Positions 1-13,600 of a DNA stretch of 64,000 nt are shown one piece after another. The stretch's first letter is position 1. Each line of letters starts with the position of its first letter. The DNA comes from Acanthaster planci (taxonomy: Eukaryota > Echinodermata > Asteroidea > Valvatida > Acanthasteridae): positions 91,457 through 155,456 of the forward strand of contig NW_019091517.1 of assembly GCF_001949145.1 (NCBI RefSeq), written 5' to 3'. Below the pieces are notes generated by a model. It saw nothing but the letters and a program-made list of their open reading frames with translations. It ran no database searches and had not been told where the DNA came from. The translations under genes were made by a program, and so were the position numbers.

Positions 1-3000
1 AACACATGGAAGAACTCGTGTGATTTTGATTTTTGAACAACGTGGCAAAAAGTAGAGCGACATGGCTTAAAAAGCCAGAGACAATGGGAAGTTTTTCAAA
101 ATTGGCATTCATTATTTTCCAAAATACAGAACTGAATGTTCCTGTTTAAACAGAAAAGAATTCAGCCCAGTTACCAAGTATTAACTCTTGGATAACGTAC
201 ATAGACGCCGCCATCTTGCATGTCGCTAACTACCAGCGATAACCAATTGTACGTTCCCGGCGTTCGAGCAGCTGACGTAAGAACAACAAATCAAGCTGTT
301 CGTGAACATACGAGAACAAGCCACCCGAACTCGGCCTAAGGGTACTCACTGGCACTAGAGGGCGTTTCTCGGACAACGGCGTCTGCAAAAGTTGCGCTAA
401 TTGAGGGTGACGGAAGGCCTGCATCTGAAATGCGCGTCTAGAGCAGGGGAACGTCTGTTACGGTTGCACATGCGTGTGTACATGTATGTATGCGACAGAC
501 GAAGCCGTAGGTATATAGAAGCCTAATAGGCTTATGGCGTAAGTTTCAGCCTTTGACCCAATGAAATTCATGTCCCCTTCCGAGGTCCATCTTTTGGAGA
601 CGGGTCGGAGAGATGAATACCCAATCTGGGTGATTATTAGTAATCATTATACCGGTGGCTTTGTACATTTTCTGCAGGCCTACTGGCCTCTTTGTCCTGC
701 CTTAGATGTCCTTCAGTAACTGGGATAAGTTTGGTTTCCCCTGCGACAGAGCGGTTGCGCGTCGTTCTATCAAATATCATCGTGCTGCTGGAAAAAATTA
801 TCGGATCCTGCCAACGACTCATTGCCCCGTCCTTATTTGCATACAAAATTCTACCAGGTAGGACCGACGCGAGATACGGAATGGTGCAGGGCATCCCAAG
901 GACAGTCAGTTGTTTACGACATGCCTGAAATTTATACTCGTGCTCAGTGAAGCCTACTCTTTTCAAGTCCTGTATACACCGTACATGTAAATATTTAAGA
1001 AATGAGCGTGTGGCGTCCAGTTCCCAAATGGAATTTGTTGTCTTTCACTGAATGTAAAGGGTGACTCAGAAAAAATGGCGGAGCCCACTTTACCCGGGCT
1101 TAACTTGAATGTAGCCTCCCGTGCGCCGATCTTGAGCACTGATCATATGCAGATAAAAATGCAATAGTCGCTTGCACGGTGTCGCCTGATGGTGTAGAAT
1201 ATGTCACTTGGCGCGTTGCAGAAATTAACCGTGCGTGCTTGTTGCGGACTCCAAGCAAACAACCGCACTTTTATACGAGATGAGGTGGGGTGGGATTCAT
1301 AACAGCGTGTTCGCATTGGCCGTGCCCGAATGAAGGAAACATCCACACGTGAACCGGCACTTTTCTGTGCCACCATCTGCAAGTCTAATCAGATCATATT
1401 GCACATCGATGAAGCCGGGATGATGAAACATCGACAGCAAAGATTCTGATGGCGAAACACAAAAAAATGATCCACTCTATGCGGATGGGCGACACGCGTA
1501 ATCCGCAGACCTGTGTCCCCGGAGACGCGTTTGTACGGCTTGAAAGGGCCGCCGACCAGACCGAGTAATCCGGGAAACAAGCCAGGGTTCAGCCAGCTCC
1601 ATTGCGAAGGTATAGGGCAAGGTTGCGTGCACTGCACGAAGCAAAATGTCAAATGTAACCAAGCTTATGCAAAAGCCAAGACGCTATCAGTGAGGGTTAT
1701 ACAAAGTTCTTTAAATTGTTTTCCTCCGGTGTGCGACCAATCCGAGCCCATTTGATGGCGCTGTCGTAAGCACGCGCCATTTTCTGCTACACCAACGGAT
1801 ATCGTCATCATTTTAACAAGGACCCATTCGTGGTTGGCAAAGAAAAACCCGCTTGACGAAAGTGCCAACACTCGAGTCCCTTTGTACGCGCAAGAGAAAG
1901 CTTATAGTCTGGTTCCAAGACCAAAAGACCCCGTCTCTTTGATAGAATCTTTAGGTCCGACAACTGCCAATGTCACGTGACCAAACGGGAGTAATTCCTC
2001 CCATTTTGAAAATATTCAAAATCGTGCGACATTTTTTGGAAACTGTTTCCTCGATTTTAGGTGATTGTTGAAACTTTGAACGAGCAAGAGTAAATGTCTG
2101 GGCCAGCAAGTCAAAGTTAAACTAGTTCACGCTGACAATGCAACCGTATATCAACAAAAGGGTGAAGGGTTTGGACTTGAGATAAGAGTCAAACTCGGTG
2201 CTCACACTCGGCGCAATTGCGAATGCATAAGCAAATTCTGTGAAGTGTTCACGCTGCTGAATTCGCAAGATTTGAGCAGACTGCACCTTTGACACGATAA
2301 TGTCGCTAAGTATGCTTTGTGAGGTGAAATTTACCTCCACTTTCACGCAAAGAAAACGAAGTCTTTCAGCTTGATCCAGAAACCTAGTCCATCGGCGTAC
2401 ATGTTTCAGAAACTCATATGGGCTTAATGCAAGTTCTAAACAAAGACAATGAGGGAATTTTTACGTTCAAGTCGCATATTTATGTCTGTGATTCCAGTCG
2501 CTAGCATCATGCACTGATGCATATAACACATACTGCAAAAAACCGGTATTTCGATTGCTGCATTACCCATGATCGGCATGAAGATTGATCCCTCTTTGGG
2601 GAGCGGGAACAAATTCACTCTTTTGAGCTCAGTCAATCGTTTTGGAAGGCTTGGTGCACACCCCTGGCTGAGTCATGGTCACAGATTGTCCCCTTTACTG
2701 CCACAGGTAACTTTGCAACCTAATCAAACAACCCCGCCTGTACACAATTTTACAAACTGTTGTAAGCCGATGCTACGCCGCGCCTCAATCCTGCACTGTG
2801 CAATCGCTCATCCGAAGGCCAGTGACACTGCTCCGCCGAGGAAGGTATCACACGAGAAAACATAGAACATCACTGCACTACTTACGTGTACCACCCATCC
2901 AGTAGCGGTGTACCTGCAACGGGCCGCATATTGCGTCCAATTCCCCGGCCACCCATCTGACCACAACTCGCGGCTCTTTCACATCTGGGTTAAGAGCAAG

Positions 3001-6000
3001 CTGTGCTCATCAAGAAACCTGCGATGTAACCATCCGCATCGATTAGTAGTCGGGGAAAAAAGCAAACGGAAGAGTGGCACGGTGCCATCATGCACGGAAG
3101 AGTTGGACACAACGACAGCAGGTAACCGACTGCCTAATGAAATCCCAAACTGTGAGATGTTGTCCATTTTTAATCTGTTCAACTCGTGTCTGGGTATGAT
3201 GATCATGCAATGGCGAACATGACAACTGGTGGCAATAAACCAGCAACATTTTTTGCTCCTTTTTGTGAACGTTCAACCGCACAACCGCAGCTGTCACGGA
3301 ATTCATAACACGGACTGTGCCGCGCTGACACTGCTGTATCCACCACACGTCCTTTGCTCAAGTTTCGTCCAGCGTATTCAAGACTTCGACATACATGCGT
3401 GGCCCAGCTATGTGGACCGACATGACTGCTATTCAGAAATGGATCTCTTTTGTACTGTTTGTTACGATGCAGCAAGGTCAAGGTAAGATTAAAGAATACT
3501 TTTCGACCCACATATCATGCCTATGATGAGTATTATTTTGTACACCTTTTCTAAATTTCTGCATCGAGAATTAAATGAACAAAAAAAATCACGCAAAAGT
3601 CCATCTCTTCCGATCTTTTCTCACTCTCTATTTAGATCAATGTATTTAAACTCAAGAACTGAATAATATTAAGTAACGCAGATCTTCGATGCTTTGGAAA
3701 ACGTAAGTTCATGTATTATTGAACTGCAACGCGACATTTACCTAAATGCAGTATAGCTGAAAAGGGAACTTCAGAAGGAAACCCATGTCGACTAATATTC
3801 TTTTACCACAAACTATTCTGTAATTTTATTTTTTTTTAATGTATGAGCAAGTTTGAATATGGCTGTCTTTAGTCAAACGTCTGTTTTCAGGGAAAAGCTT
3901 TATAAGACGCTGTAAAGTTGGTCGTGCGAAACCAAAAGCGGGAATCGTGTTCACTCAGAAATTCCAAAATGGCCACTCAGAGTGAATAAGGGCCCTTGTC
4001 AGGTTCGGTTCGGTGACAAGTTGCACAAAAAGCGATCAGATTTAGTTGAGTGGCACTTTGTCTGACACAGCGCAGTTGGAAACCAACTTCCCATTATTTT
4101 TATACGTGTTAGGGACAAGATTTCACCTCGTGCGACGTTAAGGAGTAGGCTAGTTTCTTTGGCTTCTTTGGTCACAGGTGTGGTTAGAAAACAGGTACTG
4201 AGGAAAGGTTGGAAAAGAACAGAATAAGCTAGGGAAATTAGGAGAGCAATACTGACCAGGCCTTCCCGTTCAGCGTCTCCGCTTCAGCGTTCTGCTTTAA
4301 AACCTCAGCAGCTCTGTGCTTCTATAACTTGGTGTTAGATTAACACTGAGTGTTATTTAAATCGTTGCTTTATGATATTGATATCTTGTCTTCCATGAAA
4401 TTGGGATAATACAATTAAAATAGTTACCAACCGAATTGTCTGCACTGGGAGATTTTGGCGTGGATTTAAATATATTTGTGTCACATCCTCCCTTCCAATT
4501 GCCAGAGTTGAAAAAATTTGGAAAGTGTTGATCGGAGTGCCCACCAAACAGAGCCCTTTATTTTCATGGCCCGTGAGTATTAAGCATGAAGACTGACTGG
4601 CAGGCGGTTATACCTCATGAATTACACCATAGCATCTCACTGTTTGAGCGGCACCATTGCAATGGCTATTTCACGGCGAAAATTATAGCGTGACATAGTG
4701 AAGAATGATTTGAAGACAATCTGATGGATGTCTGAAAATAAGAAAGGAAAAAAAAAACCGATATTTACAAGACTGTAGTTCAGCAGGAAGAAAATGACAG
4801 AGCGACGAGACTTGTAAGAGCCAGTAGGGGATGGGGAGAAGGCAGAAAGGGATCCAAAGATAGGTTGATGAGACACAAAGGCCTACTCAGAATGAGAGGA
4901 ATAACAACTCGCGGGAAAATAAACATTTTGTTCATTTTGTAAATTAGTGCGAAGTGTGTATGCCAGGACACAGCTATGGGTTGCTGCGGCTGTTTATGAA
5001 GGTTAATTCTGCTGAGGGCCGAGTTGGATTAATATCCACACCCAGACGAAAGCAGCACGTTTGTCTTCCAAAGCACGTACGTGCGATCCCTCAGCTTTGG
5101 ATGGCTGAATGGCCCTGTACGTTGTTTTTGCTTAATAAGACTGTCGATGCGGTTAAAGTAAAAGTCACTTGGAAATAACAAAACAAAAAAATTCACGTTA
5201 TACTTTGCATTACATTGTGTTATACCTGCGGTCACTCAGGCACGATTTACAATCAAAGGTTTGCATTTTTCTTTCGAGAAAAGAGGAAATTTTTTTATGT
5301 CATCGAGTCTGACTGTAGAAGGTAACCATTTATTATTAAGTGCCAGCCATTCACACAAATTTAACACGATTAGAAACAGCCAGAAAAACCTGTGGAAATC
5401 GCTTGAAAATAAATCGAGATATTAGTTTTATTACCTGAGCACAGAAATTAGAATGCTCATCTGTTCAATTAAATGGCTGGAAACGTCTTCCTGTCGGGCC
5501 CCAAAATTCAATGACACGCCTGACTGCCACTTGGTAAAACATTGTAATTAGGGCTACACGCGCCAATTGCCCCACCGAGATACAAGGATTCCTCGCGTCT
5601 GGTGCTATAGCTGAGGAGTATATCCCGCTCGGGACGCGCAGCTATCCGAGGACTCTTCTTCATTAAGATTGTGCTGCCTTGCAGCGGCGGTGGCAATGAA
5701 GATGCTGGCAAGGCGCCTCTGTGCCATGTTTCCGACACGTCTTCAAGTCAGCTTCTCTTAGTCAAGGTGGAGACAGCATCGAGTAATTGTCGCTACGATT
5801 GGGGCATGTACGGACAACAACGCAGCCGAGCAGCTCGTGCTTCGCATTAATCAACTATACAAAAAAATACCCTCTTCGGGCTTAATGACGAGTATGATCA
5901 ATCTTTCACAGTAAAGAAGATTAAGATGAATGGTGGATTTTCGTTTGGGGCTGGTAATTATTTTGGTTTGGCCCGTTTCGGGGCTTCAATTCCGTCACTT

Positions 6001-7444
6001 CCTATCGCCAAGGGAAATACCTCACAATTAAATTCAGGCGTCGCTACGGCGTTTTGCTAGGCTTGTTTTTCTAACAGCACATGCAGTTTGTGTACAGTAA
6101 TCTTGTATCTGTTCCACTTTGTAAGGAATTGATACAGTTTCCTGGGAATACGATTTTGAAGGAACGGGATCTGTACAGTAGTACAGGAAGCAAGACAGTG
6201 TAGGCCTAAGCTCATGAAATCAAATTTTATTTATGTATCGGTTGCGCGCGAAATTGTGACCAAGATTCCTCGTGGAACCTGGACACACAATGCTTCTTGA
6301 GGGCAAGCAGCATGACACACTGTCCATTTCTTGTTGGCAAAGGCAAAGGGTTATTATTATGCAGCAACCGGGATCATCCATAAATGTATTCCCAGGCATA
6401 TCTCAACGCTTTACTGTTTATTGAATTCTCGCCCATTGTAAATGGTATTACTGTTGCTACAAAACAATCTAGTGATTGAAATCCGGGAGCTGGAGCGATT
6501 GTGGTAATACGATTCACCGGTTGCCTAGAAGCATCGCCTCGGGCAGTAGAGGGATCATGATTGACAGCACGGGTGTCAGGCATGGTATGGCCACGGAGGT
6601 GGTATAGCGACCGGTTTCCCGCGCTCCTCCACACGGACAGAGCCAGGGGTGCCAAATGACCGAGAAGACCTCGCAGGGTTAGATTATATTTGCCAAATGG
6701 AGCTGGTAACATGATCAATCATAGATCTCTTTCATCTCAGTTTCCTGCGAAAAACGAAAAGGACACATTGTTCAAAGCTGGAACCCATGGATCTTGATGC
6801 ATGCATGTGGGCAGGGACGCGTGTTGGAAAGCTGTTCGATATCCTTGCAGTCCTTATACTTCTAAATGTAGATGATGCGATGATTGTCAAATAATGAATA
6901 AAACCTGCATGTGATGTTGACATCTCCTCAAGTGTAGTTCTGCCTTTAAATAAAACATGGTTCACTTTTAAATCAGATGTGTTAGCAAAGTAGAAAACTG
7001 ATGCGATGCAATTCCTTGAATTCAATAAACACCTTACTCTGATCTCTGCGGATACATTGATCGACAAGCGTAAGCATGCGGTTGATGTGATTGGGCTTTG
7101 AACTTACACACTGATGGAACTGATGCAAACGGTGACGATGTGATTTTGAAACATGGCGATGATGCATTTAGCAGACTCTTTGCCAGTCCTGTTATTAGTG
7201 TTTTGTTTTTCATTAGTCTGGCCCTTGTGCAAATGGGCTATAACGCGCCACATCTATAACAGTCAATCCCAAACGTCCAATGCTGTCGTGTTACTTTGAT
7301 ATAGTCGGGCACTGTCTGCATCTCTTGTATCGTGGCCGACCATTTTGCCCAATTCTATAAGTTAACTGTCCTTATACGGAGAAGTAAGAGCAAGTTGTAC
7401 GGTAGACGTTGTTTTATGAGGTGTAGTCATTTTGTAATGTGCAG
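1..7444. other. no gene recognised
   Basis: Only short chance ORFs. A possible diverged inverse copy of the CRE-containing repeat lies near 2245-2345, and three short + frames follow each other at 2569-3486, ending at a donor-like AAG|GTAAGA, without recognisable homology. Confidence 0.6.
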
Positions 7445-7632
7445 TTACCGTATGGGCCTCGAGCAATGGAGGCTTCCTTGGCCGGGACTGAACTTCGCTG
7501 TTCACGAACGACTAGGAAATGCACGCGTAACGGTCGCATCGCCGTCAACAAAATGAACATTTCTGACCATACAATGCGGCTCTTTTCAACCGATGCGGGG
7601 GTGCTTCTGCTCGAGGCGGATACGAGTTGATT
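7445..7632. repeat. dispersed repeat, copy A
   Basis: About 185 bp similar to 27880-28060 on the same strand. Shared parts include GCAAYGG, CTTCGCTG, GCGACTA-GAAATSCA, CAACCGATG followed by GGGGGTG, and AGGCGG. No coding potential recognised. Confidence 0.65.
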
Positions 7633-10600
7633 TCTGTCTGAAAAGAGCAAGGTGGAAACATGCACTTATCACCACCTCCTGGTGGATCACGTAATGAAGC
7701 TCATAGGATTTCGGTGCGTTACGGCCGTACCGCGATAAGCTCTGAGAAAATATTGTAACTTACTGAGACTCTGAAAATAAATAAAACCAGAAGATGATTG
7801 AAAAGCTGCTCTTGGCATTACCCTTCAACATTTTCAAATATCTCGGTGGAAGTGTGAAATCAGTCGGCTCCATGGAAAACATGATTCAACCCTAATTATT
7901 CTGTTTTACTCTGTACATGAGTCATTATTATTTTCTGCTGCAGCTTGAGGGTACAAAGTTTCTGGATAACGATTATCTTGATTTGATGTGAAACATGGAG
8001 TAGTTGGTTTAGTTGGTTTTCAGTTGTTTGTTTGCTTTTACTCTGGTTTTATTGTTGAATTCTTTTTTGATGTGGAAGTATGTCAGTATATCTAAACCCT
8101 ACCATTACCCAGTGATTTTCTTGTTAGATATGTAGATTTATTTTTTTAATTTAATTTTGTTATTCGTTTTGCACGAGTAACAATGTAATTTCTTTCTTAA
8201 AATCAGCATTTTACCGTTAAATACGGACAACGACAGATCACATCTGTTTTGAATGATGTTTCTTGGAACTATTTGATGGAATGATTTTAAGGTAAACAAA
8301 GCAACAATAGATTATGCAAAAGTAAAACCAACCACGTAACCCACGAGTCTGTAATGCAAGCATCAATCTACAAACATATGGGCGATCAGTTTACAGCCGA
8401 ATACGACAGTCCTTAGGAGCATAGGGTTTACCACGACACGTGCCCTCGGCTTAACGATGATGTTTAGACAGACTAGAATCGAACATAAAACACCGGGAAT
8501 GGTCCATGAAACCTGTCAAGCCATGGCCAGAACGCGTCACCTGTCACGCCTGAAGATATTTCAAAGTTCTTTTCCTTAGACCGTTAAACCTTTCAGAGGT
8601 AAGGATTGATATTCTGCCGCAGTCTCCATTGGGGAAGGGATAAAACTGTATACCCGGCATCACGACTTTTCTCGGGCGTGATAAACTGTCGACACATAGA
8701 CTGGTTTGGACAGGGGAAACCGTGGGAGCGGCATTAATGTACGTCAGAGCTTCGATTTTGGGGGAGCTCGGCTCACATCAAATTTGATCTGAAAGCGTAA
8801 ATGTATCATTGCGTATGGGTTACAGCGGTCATAAAAACTCATCCACTGTCCGGGGCCTCCCAATCGTTGGGTGATGAGATCGTGTCTGAAACCAGACCTT
8901 CAATCGAAGCGCGTCTCCAGTTTCATTGAAGGACCCTCGGGAGCTACCAACTGTTCATTCAAGTTTATGCAAGCTTGCTCGCTGAAGAAAAGCCATGTCA
9001 TCTTATACACAACTTCACATGTTGTTTAGCCGATTCCAGACATTTTAAACGGTCAAAATGTTTTTTAAAAAACTGAGACTTCACAGGAGATAAAGTCAAC
9101 TCCTGAAATAAAACTTGTTGATGGGGACAGTAATCCTCGGCGTAAAATCTTCAAGCGGTCTCTACAGTCATGCTTTTTAAACTTTAAACTTCAATGTGAA
9201 ATTCAGATTTCTTGCTTATTGACACCAGTCTCAAAGGAACGACTGAAAATGATGACACGCGCATTTACAATACAAGTAATATTTTGGAAGATTATATGGT
9301 TTTCTTCAGGATGTGACTGTATAGAAATTGAGTGTAACTGTGCATTGAGTTCGATTGGCCACAAAAAAAGCCGCTCCAGCGTCGTTGGTTACACAAGAGG
9401 GCGCAACACACTCAACGCATTTTAGGTTGAATCAGTTCATTGCCTTACAAAGCGAGGCAATAATACCTGGCCGTGGTTTAATGACCTGTATATCTAGGAC
9501 TGTTTTAATTACCGTCTAAAGCATACTTTAGGCTCTCGTCTTTTACCCGTCGATCGGACGCGCCGTCTTTTATATTCGAGAACTCCTCATGCTTGGAAAT
9601 GAAATTCAAGAAATGTCGTCAGCTGAAGTAGAAGATGGCACGAGTGTTATTGCGCTGAAGGCAAAATTGTGTCGAAATGTCCCGGTTTCACCGTCTTTTA
9701 TGTTCCCGATGGAGTGTGGTACTTGAGCTCATATTCGGCTGAAAATCAGTTGAGTGGGCCGGTGGATGTACCCGAGTACGACTCATCACACAGCGTGTCC
9801 AGAATCACTTTTCAACCCCCCCCCCAAAAATGACCACGGACTGTTGAGTTACTCTAATAAGCTCCCTTGTGAATAAAACATGTCATGTGCGTCTTCATCG
9901 GCCTAGAATCTCTATAAAGTCTTGGAAAGTCTAGGTTTGCTTGGTGGTTGTGATTGCCTTGCTGTCTAGGGATTCTCATTCTATCAATTTTCAATTGCGC
10001 CTTACATCTACGACGTCGACCAGAGTTCATTTCAAGGATCTCCTTGCTTTCTGGTCGTCTGAACCCCAATACTAATTTGCATTAATTTGCTCTCTGTCCT
10101 GTGGATAGGAACTTCAATTTCTTGTAAACAGCGCCCTTTCATGAAAGCAAATGGAACTATCTAATTAATCCGTAATTAACCAGATGCAGGATTGTTGGGG
10201 AACCGAATAATCAGGTTACCGCTGCATTGTGGCCCCGACTTGATACAATTAGACGACCTTCGGTCGGACGGGAATTAGTTAACTCGGCGTTTGAGAGACG
10301 TGATCGATGCCGGGGTGAGGGAAGGGGAGCTTGAGTTGGACAGCGGAGGGATACCGCACTGACGGGCTTTCACCTGTGCCCGTCCGATGGGGAAGATCGA
10401 TTCTGTGTATGGATCGGCTAAAACGCTGACACACTCGTGCTACCCTTTGCACTACTTCCTTCCCGTAATGTGCCACTCGACAGGTCTGCAGCGGGGACTT
10501 GAGGGGGATACAGAGTGTGTCCCGTAGAAACGTCTCCGGTTTCCTTCATGAATCTTTCAGGCCGCGCGCTTTAAGGCATTTTAAAACACTTTGTGCGCAG

Positions 10601-13600
10601 AAATCAAGCTGCTTCATTTCCCGCCTTTTTTCTGGCACGCTGTTGCAAGCCGACCGCATGTAAAGTGTGCAGTGCTTGTTGGGGTGTAATCGGACGTGGC
10701 ACCGGTCCATGCCGTAATGGTCGTATGACAGTCGAACTCTTGCCTCAAATCTCCAACAGGTGAGGCTTGGTGATGAGCGTTCACCGGCTCTACCATCAAC
10801 GTTAGATGAGTTTCACGTGGTAATATTGTAAACTGACGAAGAGAGGGAGCGGTATTCGGCGCGGGGTTATAGGACGGTCTCGTTCGAAGCCACGGGGATA
10901 TTGAATCCCAATGAAACTGAAACATTGCACTGCAAACGTCAGCCTGTGCCACTCAACTGCATCAAGAAGCTATGCACGACAAAGTATCATCCCGTCTCCG
11001 GAAATCTTCCCACGCTGTCATTTACGCCCACAGAATGTTCAGCCAAATCGTGGCTTCAGTTCTTACACAGGGACAAATTTCCTTGGGAAAAACAGATGAT
11101 GTCTCGTACACTGACCTGTACTAAATATTACACCTTTAGCATGTCCCAATCCCTAATGCATTCATTCAAAAAGAGGACCACATGATATACATGTAATGGT
11201 ATAAATTGACCTAAAGGGGTCTGGGGCAAACTTTGACCTGTTTATTGGGTAATACAGTAATAACCAGAATCAAATGAAAAGTTGAAAAGGAAAATAATTC
11301 TGTCTTACGTACGTAAAAATGCCCTCTTCCCTGTAAATAACGAAAATGCCCAGTCCCTATTCTCTGCAACGTACAAATCACCGTGCAGTTTCCCCTTAAA
11401 AAAAGAGAGAGTACCACAACGCCTGCTGTGAATTCACCGTATATGGGAATGGTAAACCGTCTATTTTGCATTGCGTGCCAATTTATGCCGCACCAGTCAA
11501 CGCCAATGCACCAAAACCCGAATACCAAAAGTACAGGCAGAGGCAATGGTCATGTCCCGTAGATCACGTATGCGAATTAACGGCCTCTTCGATTATTACC
11601 TATTCAGCCATCGAAAAAAAAGAACCTCGATAAAACCCAGGGTATTCAACCGTGCCTTCAGAAGCATTTCCGACCTATTTACCGCTGAGGCCATGGGTTC
11701 AGTGCATGTTAGGCCAACCAATGATTTAGCGCGATGTTATCTGGTCGGGGCTTCGGTCAGCAACGGATCCGTGCGAACCTCATCGCTTGGGATAGGAAAA
11801 GGCAACAAAGCAGAATAAATTTGCCACAGAAATGCGTATAGATGAGATGAGAAACGGACAGGGGCAGGTTCCAATTTTCAGCCCTTTGCTGTCTGAATAC
11901 CAAAATGTCGTGGTGCAACTGCGAATGCCTGTAAAAATTTCCCGTTTTCTGACGATGGGCAGAGCATATATTTCCAAAACAATGACTCCACTGGTTCTTT
12001 CCATAGCCTCTCCATCTTGCAAAAGAGATTATATATGGTGCCACCGCAAACACAACATATATATACCTTGAAATTTCGTTATATTCCCCTCATTGGAATA
12101 ATAAAGCTCTTATTTTGTAACCTGTTCAACTTAAGTGGTTATTCACATACAGTATTACCCACACTGTTGATGTTTACCTTAAATGTCGAATGTTCTTCAC
12201 GTCTTTAGACTGATGCTTCATCAACACGACCCGATTGCACCTCTCCTAGCCCCGGCTGTGATTTATAACCAGCAATACCTAATACAGGGCTACTGGTGAG
12301 AGTCATTTTAGAAAGCTTTGTTCTCTCTGCATGCGGAGGTGCTTGAGGCAAATGCTGAGTTTTTCCAGCATTCAATTTCGCCGCTCTTCTTTATGATTGC
12401 TGCTGTTTATTTAAGCACAAAGTTAGGGACATTCTAGCTGAATGCAAATCGCATCGCCTTGGAGGTATTTGCTGTGACTCGCAGTATTGGGAACTAAAGA
12501 TATATTTTGAAACAATCTTCTTTGGTAGTTACCACTCACTTATTTGCAAGTCAGTCAAACTATTTTAGTAACCACTTTTACAAAATTCATTTAGAAAATA
12601 GAATTTAGAAATTCTCATCTTCCTAAACAAAATTTGCAACGTGAACATAGTGTAAGTTCACGACGGGTCTATTATTGCTTCACACCCTGGTATCGAGTGC
12701 TTGAAATCTTATATCTGGCATAAACTGCGACGTGAATATGGCCCGTTTCTCATCCAGTTGCATTTAAGCGAAAATGCGTACTTTCACGAAGGAAATCTAT
12801 AATCAGCGCGTGCTGGAGACACCTACAGAGAGAGTTCATGCGATACCTATAACGAACCAAGGGGGGATTTATGGGCAGTTAGACACCGGCGTTCGTGACG
12901 GCTGACGGCGTGACTGCGGGGCAAGGGTTGTGGACGCCCGGGCGGGCACTTAAGGCACGGAAGCGGCAACTCAACTCACGCGTGTGAAGAGCGAGATAGA
13001 GTGCGCGTAGTGAAATCTGGACCTAATTGCAAGGTAAACCCAAATTAATTATGACGAAGGGGGGCACTTCTTCTGGGAGGTGTAATAAATGGCTCGTTTT
13101 TGAGGAGGAGGCTTATTGGATTTCCGAGTGTACATAGACTTACGGTAAATGACTCCATGAAGCGGCAAAGCGGGTAGCGGTTCCTTCCTGTGTGTGCTCT
13201 ACTGAACAGTCGAGACAATTACTGTGTGAACTTTTACCAATACGTAAAGGTTATCGACTTTGGCAGAATACCCTCAATATCCTCAATTCTTATTATCAGA
13301 GTGGCGTCCATATCTACATTCATAACAGTCGAACGGAGTCGGGGCCTAAACTAATTATAAATGGCAAGATAATTATGGGGAAAACACACCCGATCTGACT
13401 ACCCAACGCCATTAATGACTAACGTTTTTACAGCAGAATGCCAACATTCGAAATGTGGAGGTTATATATTATTTCATAATGTAGTATTTGTTTCAAATTT
13501 ATAATCGAGGCTCCTGATCGACACTGCATCGAAGTGAGCATTTTTCCCTGGAACAAAAGAATCGTTTTAGCAGGAAATTGAATGACCTTTCAAAACTTAT